A DNA stretch of 64,000 bases from Candidatus Manganitrophus sp. GTDB taxonomy: Bacteria; Nitrospirota; Nitrospiria; SBBL01; Manganitrophaceae. Shown here piece after piece: positions 46,445-61,244 of the stretch (position 1 is its first letter; each line of letters begins with the position of its first letter). The notes under the pieces were generated by a model, which was not told the origin of the DNA, ran no database searches, and was given only the letters and a program-made list of their open reading frames with translations. The stretch is from assembly GCA_028865235.1 (NCBI GenBank), contig CP114561.1, positions 4,050,001-4,114,000 of the forward strand, written 5' to 3'. The translations under genes were made by a program, and so were the position numbers.

Positions 46445-48184
46445 TTGAAGCATACATTTCGTGTCGTGTTGATTAAGCCGTCTCACTATGACGACGAAGG
46501 ATATGTGATTCGTTGGATGCGGTCGTCGATTCCGAGCAACACACTGGCCTGCCTCTACACGATCGCGGAGGAGGTCAAGCGTTCGGGAAGATTGGGGCCG
46601 GAGGTCGATCTCTCCATCGATGTCTACGATGAAATTAACCAGCGCATTCCAGTTCAAAAAATCATCCGGCAACTGTCGGCTCGGAATACGTCGGGGGTGA
46701 TCTGTCTGGCAGGGGTGCAGTCGAATCAGTTTCCGCGCGCGGTCGATTTGGCGCGGCCGTTCCGGGCCGCGGGGCTTCCGGTGATGATCGGCGGGTTTCA
46801 CGTGAGCGGGTGCCTTTCGATGTTGAAGCGCCTTCCGGAAGATTTGACCTCGGCGATGGACGAAGGGATTACGCTGGTGGCGGGGGAGGTGGAGACACGC
46901 TTCGGAGAGTTGTTGGAAGATGCGCTGCACGGCCGCTTAAAGCCGCTCTATAATTTCCTCGATGATCTTCCGTCGCTCGAAGGGCAGCCGATGCCGGTCC
47001 TGCCCGCCGACGTCATCTCTCGTAATCTGGGTCGGATGACGACCTTTGATGCCGGACGGGGATGCCCGTTCGAGTGCAGCTTCTGCACGATCATCAACGT
47101 CCAGGGAAGAAAATCGCGCTGGCGGACGGCCGATGACGTCGAAGGGATCATCCGGGAAAATCACAAGCGCGGGTTGAACTGCTATTTCATCACCGACGAT
47201 GATTTCGCCCGGAACCGAAACTGGGAAGCGATTTTGGATCGGATCATTCTCCTGCGCGAGCGGGACAAAATCCGGATCTCCCTTCTCATTCAGGTCGACA
47301 CCGCCTGTCATCGGCTGCCGCGGTTTATCGAAAAGGCCGCAAAGGCCGGCTGCAGGAAGGTCTTCATCGGCCTGGAAAGTGTCAACCGCGAGACCCTGAA
47401 GGAGACCGGGAAGAAGCAGAACAATGTGGAAGAGTACCGCGCGATGCTTCAGGCATGGCGGAAGGCGAAAGCGGTCACCTACGCCGGATACATCATCGGC
47501 TTTCCGAACGATACCTATGAATCGGTGATGCGCGACGTGGAAGTGCTCAAGAAGGAGTTGCCGCTCGACCTGGTCGAGTTCTTCGTCCTGACGCCGCTTC
47601 CCGGATCGGAGGACCATCAGATCTTGGTGAACGAGGGGGCGTGGCTTGATCCCGACATGAACAAGTACGATTCCGAACATCCCTGCGCCAACCATCCGAA
47701 GATGTCGCATGAAGAGTGGATGCGGGCCTATCAGCACGCATGGAAATCGTTCTACACGTTCGAGCACATCGAGACGATTTTCCGCCGGCGCCTGGCCGAC
47801 GGGCAGCGCAACGTCGGAAAGATGATCAGCCAGATGATCTGGTTTCGCGGTTCGATATTTGTCGAGGGGGTCCACCCGCTTCAGGCCGGGTTCTTCCGGC
47901 GGAAACACCGCTCCGAACGGAGGCCGTCCTTTCCACGCGAGGGGCGGCTGGTCTTTGCTTGGCGCCGTCTGTGGGAGATCGGATCATCGCTGTTCGGTGT
48001 GGCCGCATTATATTGGAAGCTCTATCGGATCGCCCGGAAGGTCGAGAGAGATTCCTCTTCAAAGACCTACCGAGACATGGCCCTGGCCCCTCCCGAAGGC
48101 AAGTCCCATCCGCTGAGGGTCCTTCCCTCCATTCCTTCGGGAACGGCGGAGCCGGTTGCGGTCAAAGAGGCTTCGAGCAAATAG
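46445..48184 (+). CDS. B12-binding-type radical SAM protein
   Basis: 579 residues from a TTG at 46445, chosen because AAAGGAGA lies five bases ahead; a longer open frame starts at 46376 without a site. Residues about 1-170 form a cobalamin-binding-like Rossmann region (RVVLIKPSHYDDEG, IRQLSARNTSGVICLAGVQ, PVMIGGFHVSG). The radical SAM core has C-x3-C-x2-C in RGCPFECSFCTIINVQGRK. Downstream elements are ITDDDFARNRNWE and FIGLESVNRETLKETGK. The C-terminal about 130 residues are basic and unassigned. Related enzymes methylate or rearrange lipids and secondary metabolites (HpnJ/HpnR among them); the substrate here is not readable. Confidence 0.82.
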   Translation: MKHTFRVVLIKPSHYDDEGYVIRWMRSSIPSNTLACLYTIAEEVKRSGRLGPEVDLSIDVYDEINQRIPVQKIIRQLSARNTSGVICLAGVQSNQFPRAVDLARPFRAAGLPVMIGGFHVSGCLSMLKRLPEDLTSAMDEGITLVAGEVETRFGELLEDALHGRLKPLYNFLDDLPSLEGQPMPVLPADVISRNLGRMTTFDAGRGCPFECSFCTIINVQGRKSRWRTADDVEGIIRENHKRGLNCYFITDDDFARNRNWEAILDRIILLRERDKIRISLLIQVDTACHRLPRFIEKAAKAGCRKVFIGLESVNRETLKETGKKQNNVEEYRAMLQAWRKAKAVTYAGYIIGFPNDTYESVMRDVEVLKKELPLDLVEFFVLTPLPGSEDHQILVNEGAWLDPDMNKYDSEHPCANHPKMSHEEWMRAYQHAWKSFYTFEHIETIFRRRLADGQRNVGKMISQMIWFRGSIFVEGVHPLQAGFFRRKHRSERRPSFPREGRLVFAWRRLWEIGSSLFGVAALYWKLYRIARKVERDSSSKTYRDMALAPPEGKSHPLRVLPSIPSGTAEPVAVKEASSK

Positions 48185-48198
48185 CGCCAAGGAAAGGG

Positions 48199-48227
48199 TT
48201 GTCCGGTTTGGCTCCCTCCGTTATAAT
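48199..48227 (+). promoter_or_regulatory. Promoter giving a nearly leaderless exoD mRNA
   Basis: TTGTCC (48199-48204), 17 bases, perfect TATAAT (48222-48227), then CGTCTTATC and the ATG at 48237. It has the same -35 and -10 boxes and spacer length as the DUF457 promoter at 40161. Confidence 0.7.
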
Positions 48228-48236
48228 CGTCTTATC

Positions 48237-48902
48237 ATGGAAACGATCAAGAAAGAGCATGCGAAGAAGAGGGTGGGGGGGATGAGGGCCGAGAGAATCC
48301 GTCCCACACGTCTTTCCGAAGACCTCCGGCGAATTTTAGACCAAGCGGACGGCAAGGGGGTGACGATCGGAAAGCTCATCGAAATCCTCCACGGCCGCGG
48401 CTTCGACGTCCTCATTATTATCTTGGTTCTGCCGTTTTGCACGCCGATTCCGCTTCCCGGCCTCTCGACCCCCTTCGGGCTGATCTTGATGTTCTTCGGC
48501 CTTCGCATCGCGCTCCGACAGCGTCCCTGGCTTCCGAAACGACTGCTCAACATGGAGATTCCCTATCCGACCCTCACGAAGGTCGTCAAGGGGGCACTGG
48601 CCGTCTCCACCCGCTTGGAAAAGGTTCTCCATCCACGGTTTCGTTTCTTCAAAGATTGGCCTTCCTTCAATTTTCTGAACGGGCTCGCCATCCTCTTGAG
48701 CGGGTTGGTCTTGAGTCTCCCCCTTCCGATCCCCTTTACCAATACCATCCCGGCCTGGTCGATTCTTTTGATCGCGGCGGGGATGATGGAAAACGACGGC
48801 GCCGTCATCGTCGCCGGCTATCTGATGGCCGGCATGACCTGGGTCTATCTGGCTTCGTTGGTGTGGGTTGGAAAAGCGGGACTCACCTGGATGGGATTCT
48901 AA
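48237..48902 (+). CDS. ExoD family membrane protein
   Basis: 221 residues. Typical ExoD pattern: LSEDLRRILDQADGKGVTIGKLIEIL, then hydrophobic segments IIILVLPFCTPIPLPGLST, GLAILLSGLVLSLPLPIPF and IPAWSILLIAAGMMENDG. The family is named from a Rhizobium exopolysaccharide locus; its molecular role is unknown. The ATG at 48237 is taken because the promoter ends just before it; the frame stays open upstream to 48156 but lacks a site. It ends one base from the convergent RND exporter. Confidence 0.85.
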   Translation: METIKKEHAKKRVGGMRAERIRPTRLSEDLRRILDQADGKGVTIGKLIEILHGRGFDVLIIILVLPFCTPIPLPGLSTPFGLILMFFGLRIALRQRPWLPKRLLNMEIPYPTLTKVVKGALAVSTRLEKVLHPRFRFFKDWPSFNFLNGLAILLSGLVLSLPLPIPFTNTIPAWSILLIAAGMMENDGAVIVAGYLMAGMTWVYLASLVWVGKAGLTWMGF

Positions 48903-48903
48903 T

Positions 48904-51375
48904 CTACTTTTTCGGTTTTCTCAAAACGTCCCCCTCCACATTGAACTTCTGAGCATCGCCCCGGGTGTACAATTCGATCCACTCGGAGGGGATCACCCTG
49001 AAGATAAAGTGGGGGCGGAAGGTCATAATGGCGGCGGGGATGAAGATCACCGCCGCGGCGGCGCTCGTCAGCATGGCGAGCGGCATCAGGATCCCTTCCA
49101 TGTGAAGGTAGTAGCCGGTGAAGGTGACGAGGAAAGTGCCGGCGGCGAAGGCGACGGCGATCAGGAGAATCGCCTTTCCGGCGGTGGCGAGGGTGACCTG
49201 GACGACCCGGTCGAGGTGGCGGTTGAGCGAGAGCTCCTCGCGTAATCGATAGAGAATGTAGATCGCGTAATCGGCTCCCATTCCGACCGCCATCGCGGAG
49301 ACCGCCGCCGTCGAGATGCCGAGCGGAATGCCGGTCAATCCCATGAAACCGAAATTACAAAGGACGGCAAAGAGGAGAGGAATCGTCACAACCACCCCTC
49401 CCCAGAACGAACGGAAGATCACCGAGGAGAGGATAAAGGTAATGGCGATCATCTGCGCCACGTTCAAAAGCTTGCCGTGGATGATCACATCGTTGAGGGC
49501 CAAGGTGACCGGGACGCTTCCCGCGATCCCGACCGTCACATCAGGGGGGAAATGGGCCGCCTTGTATTCATCGATCGTCCGAATCAACTGCTCGGCCAGT
49601 TCTGTCGCATCCGATTTTAGAAAGGTGAGAATCACGGCATTCTGATAACCGACGTCGGCCAGCCGCTTGAAGTCGTCGGGATTGCCGGAGACCGAATAGA
49701 GGAAGAGAAACTGCGCCGCCTCTTCCGGGCTGTCGGGAACCTGTTCCGAGCGGGGATCGTCCTGGTAAAAGGTCCGCCGCATCCGCTTCACGTAATCGAC
49801 GTACGATTCGGTCCGGCCGACCGCCGGGTTCTCCTTCAGCCGCGTTTGAAGACCTTCGATCGCCCGCATGATATTCGGGTCTTTCAGGCCGTCCGGCGCG
49901 GGTGTGCTGATCAGGATGTTCAAGGTCGAAGTCCCGCCGAACTTTTGGTTCAAGACCCGATCATCTTTTCGCAGATCGGTCTGCTCAAAGAAGAGATCGC
50001 GAAGCGAGTTGGTCAGGACGATCCGGTTGGCGAAGATCAGGGCGACCAATACGACGACCACCCCTCCCGCGAGAATCCATTTCTGCTCCGGACCGAGGAT
50101 CGATCGGCTGATCTTGGTGAGAAACCGGTCGGCGAAGGTCTTGCGCAGGACCACCTCCAACTCCTCGCCGCTCGGCGGGGGGATCAGCGAGCGGAGGGCG
50201 GGGATGAAGGTCATCTCCAGAACCAGCGCGCTGACAATGCCGAAGGCGGTCATCAATCCGAACGATCGGAAGGTCGCGAGTTGAAAAGTGACCAGCGAGG
50301 CGAAGCTCGCCGCGGCGACCAGTCCCGCGGTCAGAAGAACCGGCGCCATCTTGGCGCCCGCTTGAACCACGGCGGTTTTCTGCGCCGGCTCCGGAACGTC
50401 CATTCCGATCGCATATTCGAGCTCATCGTAAAAACGGCGGAGGATCTGGACCGAGTGGCCCGCCGCCATCGCGACGATCAAAATCGGCGTCAGCCCCTTC
50501 GTCCAGAGATCGAGCTTCATCCCGGTCAAATTGATAAATCCCAAGGCCCAGACCACACTCAACAGCGCGGTCAGCGGAGGAATCAACATCCCCTGGAATG
50601 TCCGGAAAGAGAGATAGTGGATCACCATGATTAGGAGGAACGCGATCGGGAAGACCCACCGGTTCATGACGGCGGTGTCCATCTCCAGGAAGGCGAGGGA
50701 GACCGGGAGGCCGCCGAGATGGATCGTGGTGTTGGCATCGGTTTCCTTGTCGGCAATCGCTTTGATCTGCCGGTAGATCGCAAGGTCGCTGATTGGCTCC
50801 GGGGCCTCTTCCTCGGAGACCGACGCGGTCGCTTTTCGAATCGCCTCGGCTGCCTCGGTGTCCTGGACGTCGATGATAATGGCGGCGGCGGTTGCGTCGG
50901 ACGAAACGAGGGAGCCGACATAAAGGGGGTTGGCGAAGAGGCGCTTGCGGACCGCCTCGGCCCCTTCCGGCGTGGTCGGAACCTCCGGCATCAGCCGCTC
51001 GACGTTAAAGCCCTGATCGTTGATCTGAAGGTGTTTGACTTTCCGGGAGGCGAGGCTGAGGACATTGTCGGCGTAGATCCCGGGGATCTTCTCGATCTCC
51101 TGGGCCATCCGATCGATCTTGGCGAGGGTGGAAGGGGTGAAGACGCTCCCTTCTTTGGAGACGACGCCGACTACCACCACCCGGCCGCCGCCGAAGCGCT
51201 GCTCGATCTGATTGTTCATCTGAATGTAGGGGTGGTCTTGCGGGAGGATCCGTTTTGGATCGAGTTCCGTTTTCAGGAAAGGGAGTCGAAAGAGACAGAA
51301 CAGGGTAATCAGCAAGACGCCCGCCATCACGGCGTAAGCGTGATCGGTCACGAACTCAAAATACTTTCGGGCCAT
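48904..51375 (-). CDS. RND/MMPL superfamily exporter
   Basis: 823 residues from the ATG at 51375, which follows GGAGATCA. The layout is a first helix (YAVMAGVLLITLFCLFRLPF), a large periplasmic loop with FGGGRVVVVGVVSKEG, five or six helices (VFPIAFLLIMVIHYLSF; the SSD-like ILIVAMAAGHSVQILRRFYDE), a second helix and loop, and a final helix bundle (SAMAVGMGADYAIYILYRLREE). This duplicated half-structure is the RND/MMPL fold, as in hopanoid (HpnN-type) or lipid exporters. No adaptor or outer-membrane gene is adjacent, so lipid transport rather than drug efflux is the better guess. Confidence 0.88.
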   Translation of the reverse strand: MARKYFEFVTDHAYAVMAGVLLITLFCLFRLPFLKTELDPKRILPQDHPYIQMNNQIEQRFGGGRVVVVGVVSKEGSVFTPSTLAKIDRMAQEIEKIPGIYADNVLSLASRKVKHLQINDQGFNVERLMPEVPTTPEGAEAVRKRLFANPLYVGSLVSSDATAAAIIIDVQDTEAAEAIRKATASVSEEEAPEPISDLAIYRQIKAIADKETDANTTIHLGGLPVSLAFLEMDTAVMNRWVFPIAFLLIMVIHYLSFRTFQGMLIPPLTALLSVVWALGFINLTGMKLDLWTKGLTPILIVAMAAGHSVQILRRFYDELEYAIGMDVPEPAQKTAVVQAGAKMAPVLLTAGLVAAASFASLVTFQLATFRSFGLMTAFGIVSALVLEMTFIPALRSLIPPPSGEELEVVLRKTFADRFLTKISRSILGPEQKWILAGGVVVVLVALIFANRIVLTNSLRDLFFEQTDLRKDDRVLNQKFGGTSTLNILISTPAPDGLKDPNIMRAIEGLQTRLKENPAVGRTESYVDYVKRMRRTFYQDDPRSEQVPDSPEEAAQFLFLYSVSGNPDDFKRLADVGYQNAVILTFLKSDATELAEQLIRTIDEYKAAHFPPDVTVGIAGSVPVTLALNDVIIHGKLLNVAQMIAITFILSSVIFRSFWGGVVVTIPLLFAVLCNFGFMGLTGIPLGISTAAVSAMAVGMGADYAIYILYRLREELSLNRHLDRVVQVTLATAGKAILLIAVAFAAGTFLVTFTGYYLHMEGILMPLAMLTSAAAAVIFIPAAIMTFRPHFIFRVIPSEWIELYTRGDAQKFNVEGDVLRKPKK

Positions 51376-51479
51376 TGATCTCCTAAACCCCGTCAGGTGC
51401 CGCTCCGTATTATTTACTGCGGGGGCGAAAAAGTCCCCAAAGGATACCATTTTATCGGTAAGAGTGCAAACAAGCCGGG

Positions 51480-52049
51480 TTAGATATGAGAGGGATCGGG
51501 CCGGATCGCCAGAAGAGAAGCGACCGCCGAGTGGCTGGTCGTTCCCTGGAGTCCTGATTCATGATAATAGAGGACTCTCAGATCTTTGAAGGCGTGAAGA
51601 AGCTCGTTTTGTTCCAGACACCACTCTCTCGGAAAGGTCGGATTGATCTTTAACTCCTCTATCGTAACGCTTTGATAAACAATGGCGCCGCCGGGTCGGA
51701 GGCCTTCCTTCATCGCGGTGAAGAGGGGCCGGGCCAGGAAGAAAAAGCAGCAGATCAGATCGTAGCGGTTCGGGGGGATTTGATAATGTTCGAGGTCGGC
51801 GACGATCCCATTGATTGAAACGCCGCGCGAGCGGGCAAGCGCGGTTCCTTTTCGGACCGCTTTTTCGGAAATGTCGACGGCATCGACGGTGAATCCTTGC
51901 TCCGCCAGATAAACGGCGTTGCGTCCCTCTCCCATCGCCAGGTCGAGCGCCCGTCCCTTCCGAAGCCGCGGAAGCTGCTCCACGAGAAACGGGACCGGCT
52001 TGTCCCAGTAGTACTCTTTAATATCTTTGAGGATCAGTGAATCGCTCAC
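51480..52049 (-). CDS. SAM-dependent methyltransferase (TehB-like)
   Basis: 189 residues with the Rossmann SAM-binding motif ALDLAMGEGRNAVYLAEQGF, the motif II acid in VDAVDISEKAVRKG, and YDLICCFFFLARPLF. It resembles the TehB/tellurite-resistance type of small class I methyltransferases. Substrate unknown. The start is a GTG with only a weak site (GGGGAAAT). No membership in a larger unit is evident. Confidence 0.82.
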   Translation of the reverse strand: MSDSLILKDIKEYYWDKPVPFLVEQLPRLRKGRALDLAMGEGRNAVYLAEQGFTVDAVDISEKAVRKGTALARSRGVSINGIVADLEHYQIPPNRYDLICCFFFLARPLFTAMKEGLRPGGAIVYQSVTIEELKINPTFPREWCLEQNELLHAFKDLRVLYYHESGLQGTTSHSAVASLLAIRPDPSHI

Positions 52050-52268
52050 GCATTTCCCCTTTTGCTGTCGGAGTATAGACCGGTTTTGCCGATACGGTCA
52101 AGGCGGGCGATTGCATTGCACACGGCAAAAGGAATATCATTTTTACATATGGCGAGGAAATCGGACCGGTCTTCTCTATTTCGCCGTTCCGGAGAGCGGG
52201 GGAGGGTCTCTCCTCTGATGCGGGTTCGCATGAGGGGTTCGTCTGGATGATGATGACAGGAGGTATTC

Positions 52269-52670
52269 ATGAGACCCAAGTATCAAACCGTCGGAGAAAT
52301 TAAAAAGGGAAACACCCTCTTCACCAGGGAAGGAAGCTCGGCCTTTGATGTATCGAGCCTACTTCTCGACAGCCATGAAAGCGGCATGCCGGTGGTCAGC
52401 GAGGATGACCGGGTGGTCGGTTTTATCAGCGAGCAGGATATCCTCATGGCGCTTCGGGGAACGCGCCGTTTGGAAGAGATTGCCGTTCGAGAGATCATGA
52501 ACCCCGTCGTGGTGGTCGCGGAGGAAAATGCGACCCTCGAGGAGGCGAGTCGGGCGATGGAAGATCTCCACATCCACCGCCTGCCGGTCGTCCGGGGCGA
52601 GCGATTGATCGGGACGATTACACGAAACGATCTGATCCGCGCCTGGCTCGGCATGAACGTCGAAGTGTAA
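52269..52670 (+). CDS. CBS-domain pair protein
   Basis: 133 residues consisting of two CBS motifs: MPVVSEDDRVVGFISEQDIL and LPVVRGERLIGTITRNDLIR. Such pairs bind adenine nucleotides and act as energy or redox sensors. No other domain is fused. AGGAGG lies ahead of the ATG. Upstream genes are divergent; the gene stands alone. Confidence 0.9.
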   Translation: MRPKYQTVGEIKKGNTLFTREGSSAFDVSSLLLDSHESGMPVVSEDDRVVGFISEQDILMALRGTRRLEEIAVREIMNPVVVVAEENATLEEASRAMEDLHIHRLPVVRGERLIGTITRNDLIRAWLGMNVEV

Positions 52671-52756
52671 ATGTGGCGTGTAGGGGCGTATGGCCTACGC
52701 CCCTACATTGCGTCTTCCCCGGTATTTCCTCACAGTTTGCCTGATCACAAATCCTA

Positions 52757-52786
52757 TTGATCGAACCGACTGAAGCGTGGTATTCT
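52757..52786 (+). promoter_or_regulatory. Promoter of the mtnB-like gene
   Basis: TTGATC (52757-52762), 18 bases, TATTCT (52781-52786). The leader of about 29 bases contains AGAGGAAG before the ATG at 52822. Confidence 0.5.
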
Positions 52787-52821
52787 CTCGGACGTTTTCG
52801 ACGAACAGAGAGAGGAAGATT

Positions 52822-53466
52822 ATGCCGACACCACGCGCCACGGAAGCGACCACCCGCGCCCTGATCTCCGAGATGCTGGCCCTTTTTTATGAAAAGGGAT
52901 GGGTAGCCGGAACCGGCGGCGGGATCTGCGCCGGGCTCGATGCCGATCGATTCCTGATGGCGCCGACCGGCGTTCACAAAGAGCGGGTCCAACCTTCCGA
53001 TCTCTTCATCGTCGATCGGCGCGGCGGGGAGATCCTCCGCACGCCGAAAAACAAAACATTGCGCCTGTCCGAATGTTCTACCATCTTCTGCCTCTTGATT
53101 AATCAGCGGGGGGCCGGATCGGTCATGCACAGCCATGGGCTTTCTTCCGTATTGGCCGGTGATCTGGCGGGGAAGTCCGACCGGGTCGTCTTTCACGGTC
53201 TCGAGATGTTGAAAGGGATTCGCGGATTAAGCAACATCGATCGGCATGCCGTCCCGGTCATTCAGAATACGCCGCGCGAGCCGGAGCTGGTCGGGGAGAT
53301 TAAGACGGCGATCGAGCATCCCGACTTCGCGAAGGCGCACTGCATCTTGGTTCGAGATCATGGGGCCTATATCTGGGGGGCTGATCTCTGGGAGACGAAG
53401 CGGCACGCAGAGGTTTATCACTTTTTATTCGAAGCGATGGTTGCACGTGCCGACAGAAAAAGATGA
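52822..53466 (+). CDS. mtnB: Class II aldolase family, methylthioribulose-1-phosphate dehydratase-like
   Basis: 214 residues. The start region GWVAGTGGGICAG replaces the common 'ATSGNIS' substrate loop of class II aldolases and is typical of MtnB. Zinc-binding His residues are in VMHSHGLSSVL and in the C-terminal KRHAEVYHFLFEAM; GAYIWGADLWETKRH is also diagnostic. MtnB dehydrates methylthioribulose-1-phosphate in methionine salvage. No other salvage gene is near. The start at 52822 is set by the ribosome site. A strong terminator follows. Confidence 0.82.
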   Translation: MPTPRATEATTRALISEMLALFYEKGWVAGTGGGICAGLDADRFLMAPTGVHKERVQPSDLFIVDRRGGEILRTPKNKTLRLSECSTIFCLLINQRGAGSVMHSHGLSSVLAGDLAGKSDRVVFHGLEMLKGIRGLSNIDRHAVPVIQNTPREPELVGEIKTAIEHPDFAKAHCILVRDHGAYIWGADLWETKRHAEVYHFLFEAMVARADRKR

Positions 53467-53490
53467 AGCTTCATCGGAAAAGCAAAAACA

Positions 53491-53527
53491 AAAAGGGCCG
53501 CCTCTCTGATTCGGAGGCGGCCCTTTT
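53491..53527. terminator. Bidirectional rho-independent terminator (mtnB / DUF1059)
   Basis: A 14-base perfect stem, AAAAGGGCCGCCTC against GAGGCGGCCCTTTT, with a nine-base loop and T-runs on both strands, between two convergent genes. Confidence 0.9.
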
Positions 53528-53528
53528 T

Positions 53529-53714
53529 TTAGACCGCTTTTTTCTCCTCGCGGATGAGGGAGCGCATTTTCTGTTGGAGCTCGGGTGTGATGTTCGTCAT
53601 TCCATGTTTCTGGCGGCCATGCTCCGCCGCTAGCTGCATGACCTCTTCATTCGTTTGCCCGCGGGCCACAAAATCACATTGGATCCCCGCGTCTCTACAA
53701 TTGATCGTCTTCAT
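53529..53714 (-). CDS. Small DUF1059 protein
   Basis: 61 residues: MKTINCRDAGIQCDFVARGQ, then TNEEVMQLAAEHGRQKHGM and a Lys-rich end. The two Cys near 6 and 13 and the 'AxxH...KHG' pattern are those of DUF1059, a family of small proteins of unknown role. The start at 53714 is fixed by AAGGAGG six bases ahead; the frame remains open upstream but without a site. The gene ends inside the shared terminator region. Confidence 0.8.
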   Translation of the reverse strand: MKTINCRDAGIQCDFVARGQTNEEVMQLAAEHGRQKHGMTNITPELQQKMRSLIREEKKAV

Positions 53715-53794
53715 GCGACACCTCCTTGGGTTGGATGGTGGAATATACCTAGGATAGCAAAGGGAGCAGATACGGTTCAACTAAAATCTCCGAA

Positions 53795-53823
53795 TTGAAA
53801 TCCGCCGGCCGAAGTGGTATGAA
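53795..53823 (+). promoter_or_regulatory. Possible promoter of the exonuclease III gene
   Basis: TTGAAA (53795-53800), 17 bases, TATGAA (53818-53823), about 26 bases before the start. The -10 box is a poor match, so confidence is low. Confidence 0.35.
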
Positions 53824-53849
53824 AAGAAGAGATTTTCATTGGAGGAAAA

Positions 53850-54620
53850 TTGATTAAGATCGCAACATGGAACGTTAACTCGGTCCGCACCCGGCAGGAG
53901 TCCATTTTAAACTGGCTTCGGAAACACGAGCCCGATCTTCTCTGCCTTCAGGAGACGAAGGTCGAGGATGAGAAATTCCCGATGGAAGCCTTTCGGTCGG
54001 CGGGGTATGAGCCGGCGGTCGCTGGGCAGAAGAGCTATAACGGGGTAGCGATGTTGTCGAAGCGGCCATTGACCGACGTGAAGATCGGCTTTCCCGATCT
54101 GCCGCTCGATGAACAGAAACGGCTGATGGCGGCGACGATCGACGGCGTCCGTGTGATCAACGTCTACATGCCGAACGGCCAATCGGTCGGCTCTGAGAAA
54201 TTTATCTATAAGCTCGGTTTTATCGCGCGGCTTCGGACCTATCTCGATCAATGCCACAAGCCCGAGGAGCCGCTTGTGATGGTCGGCGACTTCAATGTCG
54301 CGCCGGAGCCGATCGACGTCCATGATCCGGCGGCATGGGTGGGGGAGGTCCTCTTCCATCCCGAAGCGCGGGCGGCGCTGGCGCATCTCAAATCGTGGGG
54401 ACTGGAAGATCTCTTCCGGCTCCATCACACGGAGGCGGGGGTGTACAGTTGGTGGGATTATCGGATCGCCGCCTTCCGCCGGAACCTCGGTCTTCGGATC
54501 GATCACATCTGGGGAACACCCGCTGTGGCGGCGCGGTGCCGTGCGTGCGAGATCGATAAAGATCCCCGCGCCGAAGAGCGACCGTCGGACCACGCGCCGG
54601 TGATTGCCGTGATTGAATAA
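53850..54620 (+). CDS. xthA: Exodeoxyribonuclease III
   Basis: 256 residues of endonuclease/exonuclease/phosphatase fold. The family residues are visible: ATWNVNSVRTRQ, the metal-binding Glu in LCLQETKVED, NVYMPNGQ, GDFNVAPEPIDVHDP, LRIDHIWGTP and the catalytic SDHAPV near the end. It removes 3' blocks and cuts at abasic sites in base-excision repair. The start is TTG at 53850, supported by GGAGGAAAA immediately ahead. Secure call. Confidence 0.93.
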   Translation: MIKIATWNVNSVRTRQESILNWLRKHEPDLLCLQETKVEDEKFPMEAFRSAGYEPAVAGQKSYNGVAMLSKRPLTDVKIGFPDLPLDEQKRLMAATIDGVRVINVYMPNGQSVGSEKFIYKLGFIARLRTYLDQCHKPEEPLVMVGDFNVAPEPIDVHDPAAWVGEVLFHPEARAALAHLKSWGLEDLFRLHHTEAGVYSWWDYRIAAFRRNLGLRIDHIWGTPAVAARCRACEIDKDPRAEERPSDHAPVIAVIE

Positions 54621-54656
54621 TCAAACAGGTCATTCTTAATTTAAGTTTCTCATTGC

Positions 54657-54737
54657 GTCATGCTCGCGAAGGCGGGCATCCAGGAAGCGGCTAGGAAGCG
54701 GCATTGATGTCTGGATTCCCACGTGCGCGGGAATGAC
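54657..54737. repeat. REP-like imperfect inverted repeat
   Basis: Two 27-base arms (54657-54683, beginning GTCATGCTCGCG; 54711-54737, ending GCGCGGGAATGAC) are imperfect inverted copies with a 27-base spacer. The form 'GTCATxCxCGCG...CCAG/CTGG...GGGAATGAC' resembles dispersed extragenic palindromes seen in many bacterial genomes. The right arm ends at the start codon of the HNH gene. Only one copy is in the window. Confidence 0.6.
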
Positions 54738-55067
54738 ATGAAAGAAAAGATGACAGAGCCCTTTTACACCGATGTGGACGACGACGAGATCAAGCGAGAG
54801 AAGGCGAAGGCGCGCGAGCTTCGGAACAGCCAGTGGTGGAAGCGCCGCCGGAGCACCGGCGTTTGCTATTACTGCGGTAGAACGTTCAAGCCGGCCGAGC
54901 TGACGATGGACCACATCGTCCCGATCGGGCGGGGAGGGAAGAGCACCAAAGGAAACGTGGTGCCTTCCTGCAAAGAGTGCAATACCAAGAAAAAGTATAT
55001 GCTGCTGATTGAGTGGGAGGAGTATTTGAAGTCGGTGAAGGAGGAAGGGTCAAACCCCTCGTCCTGA
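54738..55067 (+). CDS. HNH endonuclease family protein
   Basis: 109 residues. An acidic N-terminus and a basic stretch (KREKAKARELRNSQWWKRRR) precede the HNH core: CYYCGRTFKPAELTMDHIVP, then GGKSTKGNVVPSCKECN. The two CxxC pairs hold zinc and DHIVP supplies the HNH histidine. It could be a nicking or homing-type nuclease, but no intron, restriction partner or phage gene is near, so its role is open. An earlier GTG (54723) lies inside the repeat arm. It ends where the convergent gltD stop begins. Confidence 0.82.
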   Translation: MKEKMTEPFYTDVDDDEIKREKAKARELRNSQWWKRRRSTGVCYYCGRTFKPAELTMDHIVPIGRGGKSTKGNVVPSCKECNTKKKYMLLIEWEEYLKSVKEEGSNPSS

Positions 55068-56510
<1,443 letters not shown>

Positions 56511-56564
56511 GTCGCATGCGGACTCCCAGAAATCAGTCGAAGTGTGGACGCGCGGCAGAGGTGC

Positions 56565-61232
<4,668 letters not shown>

Positions 61233-61244
61233 GGGATCGGACTC

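Noticed and set aside
49846..50634. Long plus-strand open frame opposite the RND exporter
   Set aside because: Low-complexity Arg/Asp/Gln-rich translation with no motif, wholly inside a convincing minus-strand gene; a GC-bias shadow.
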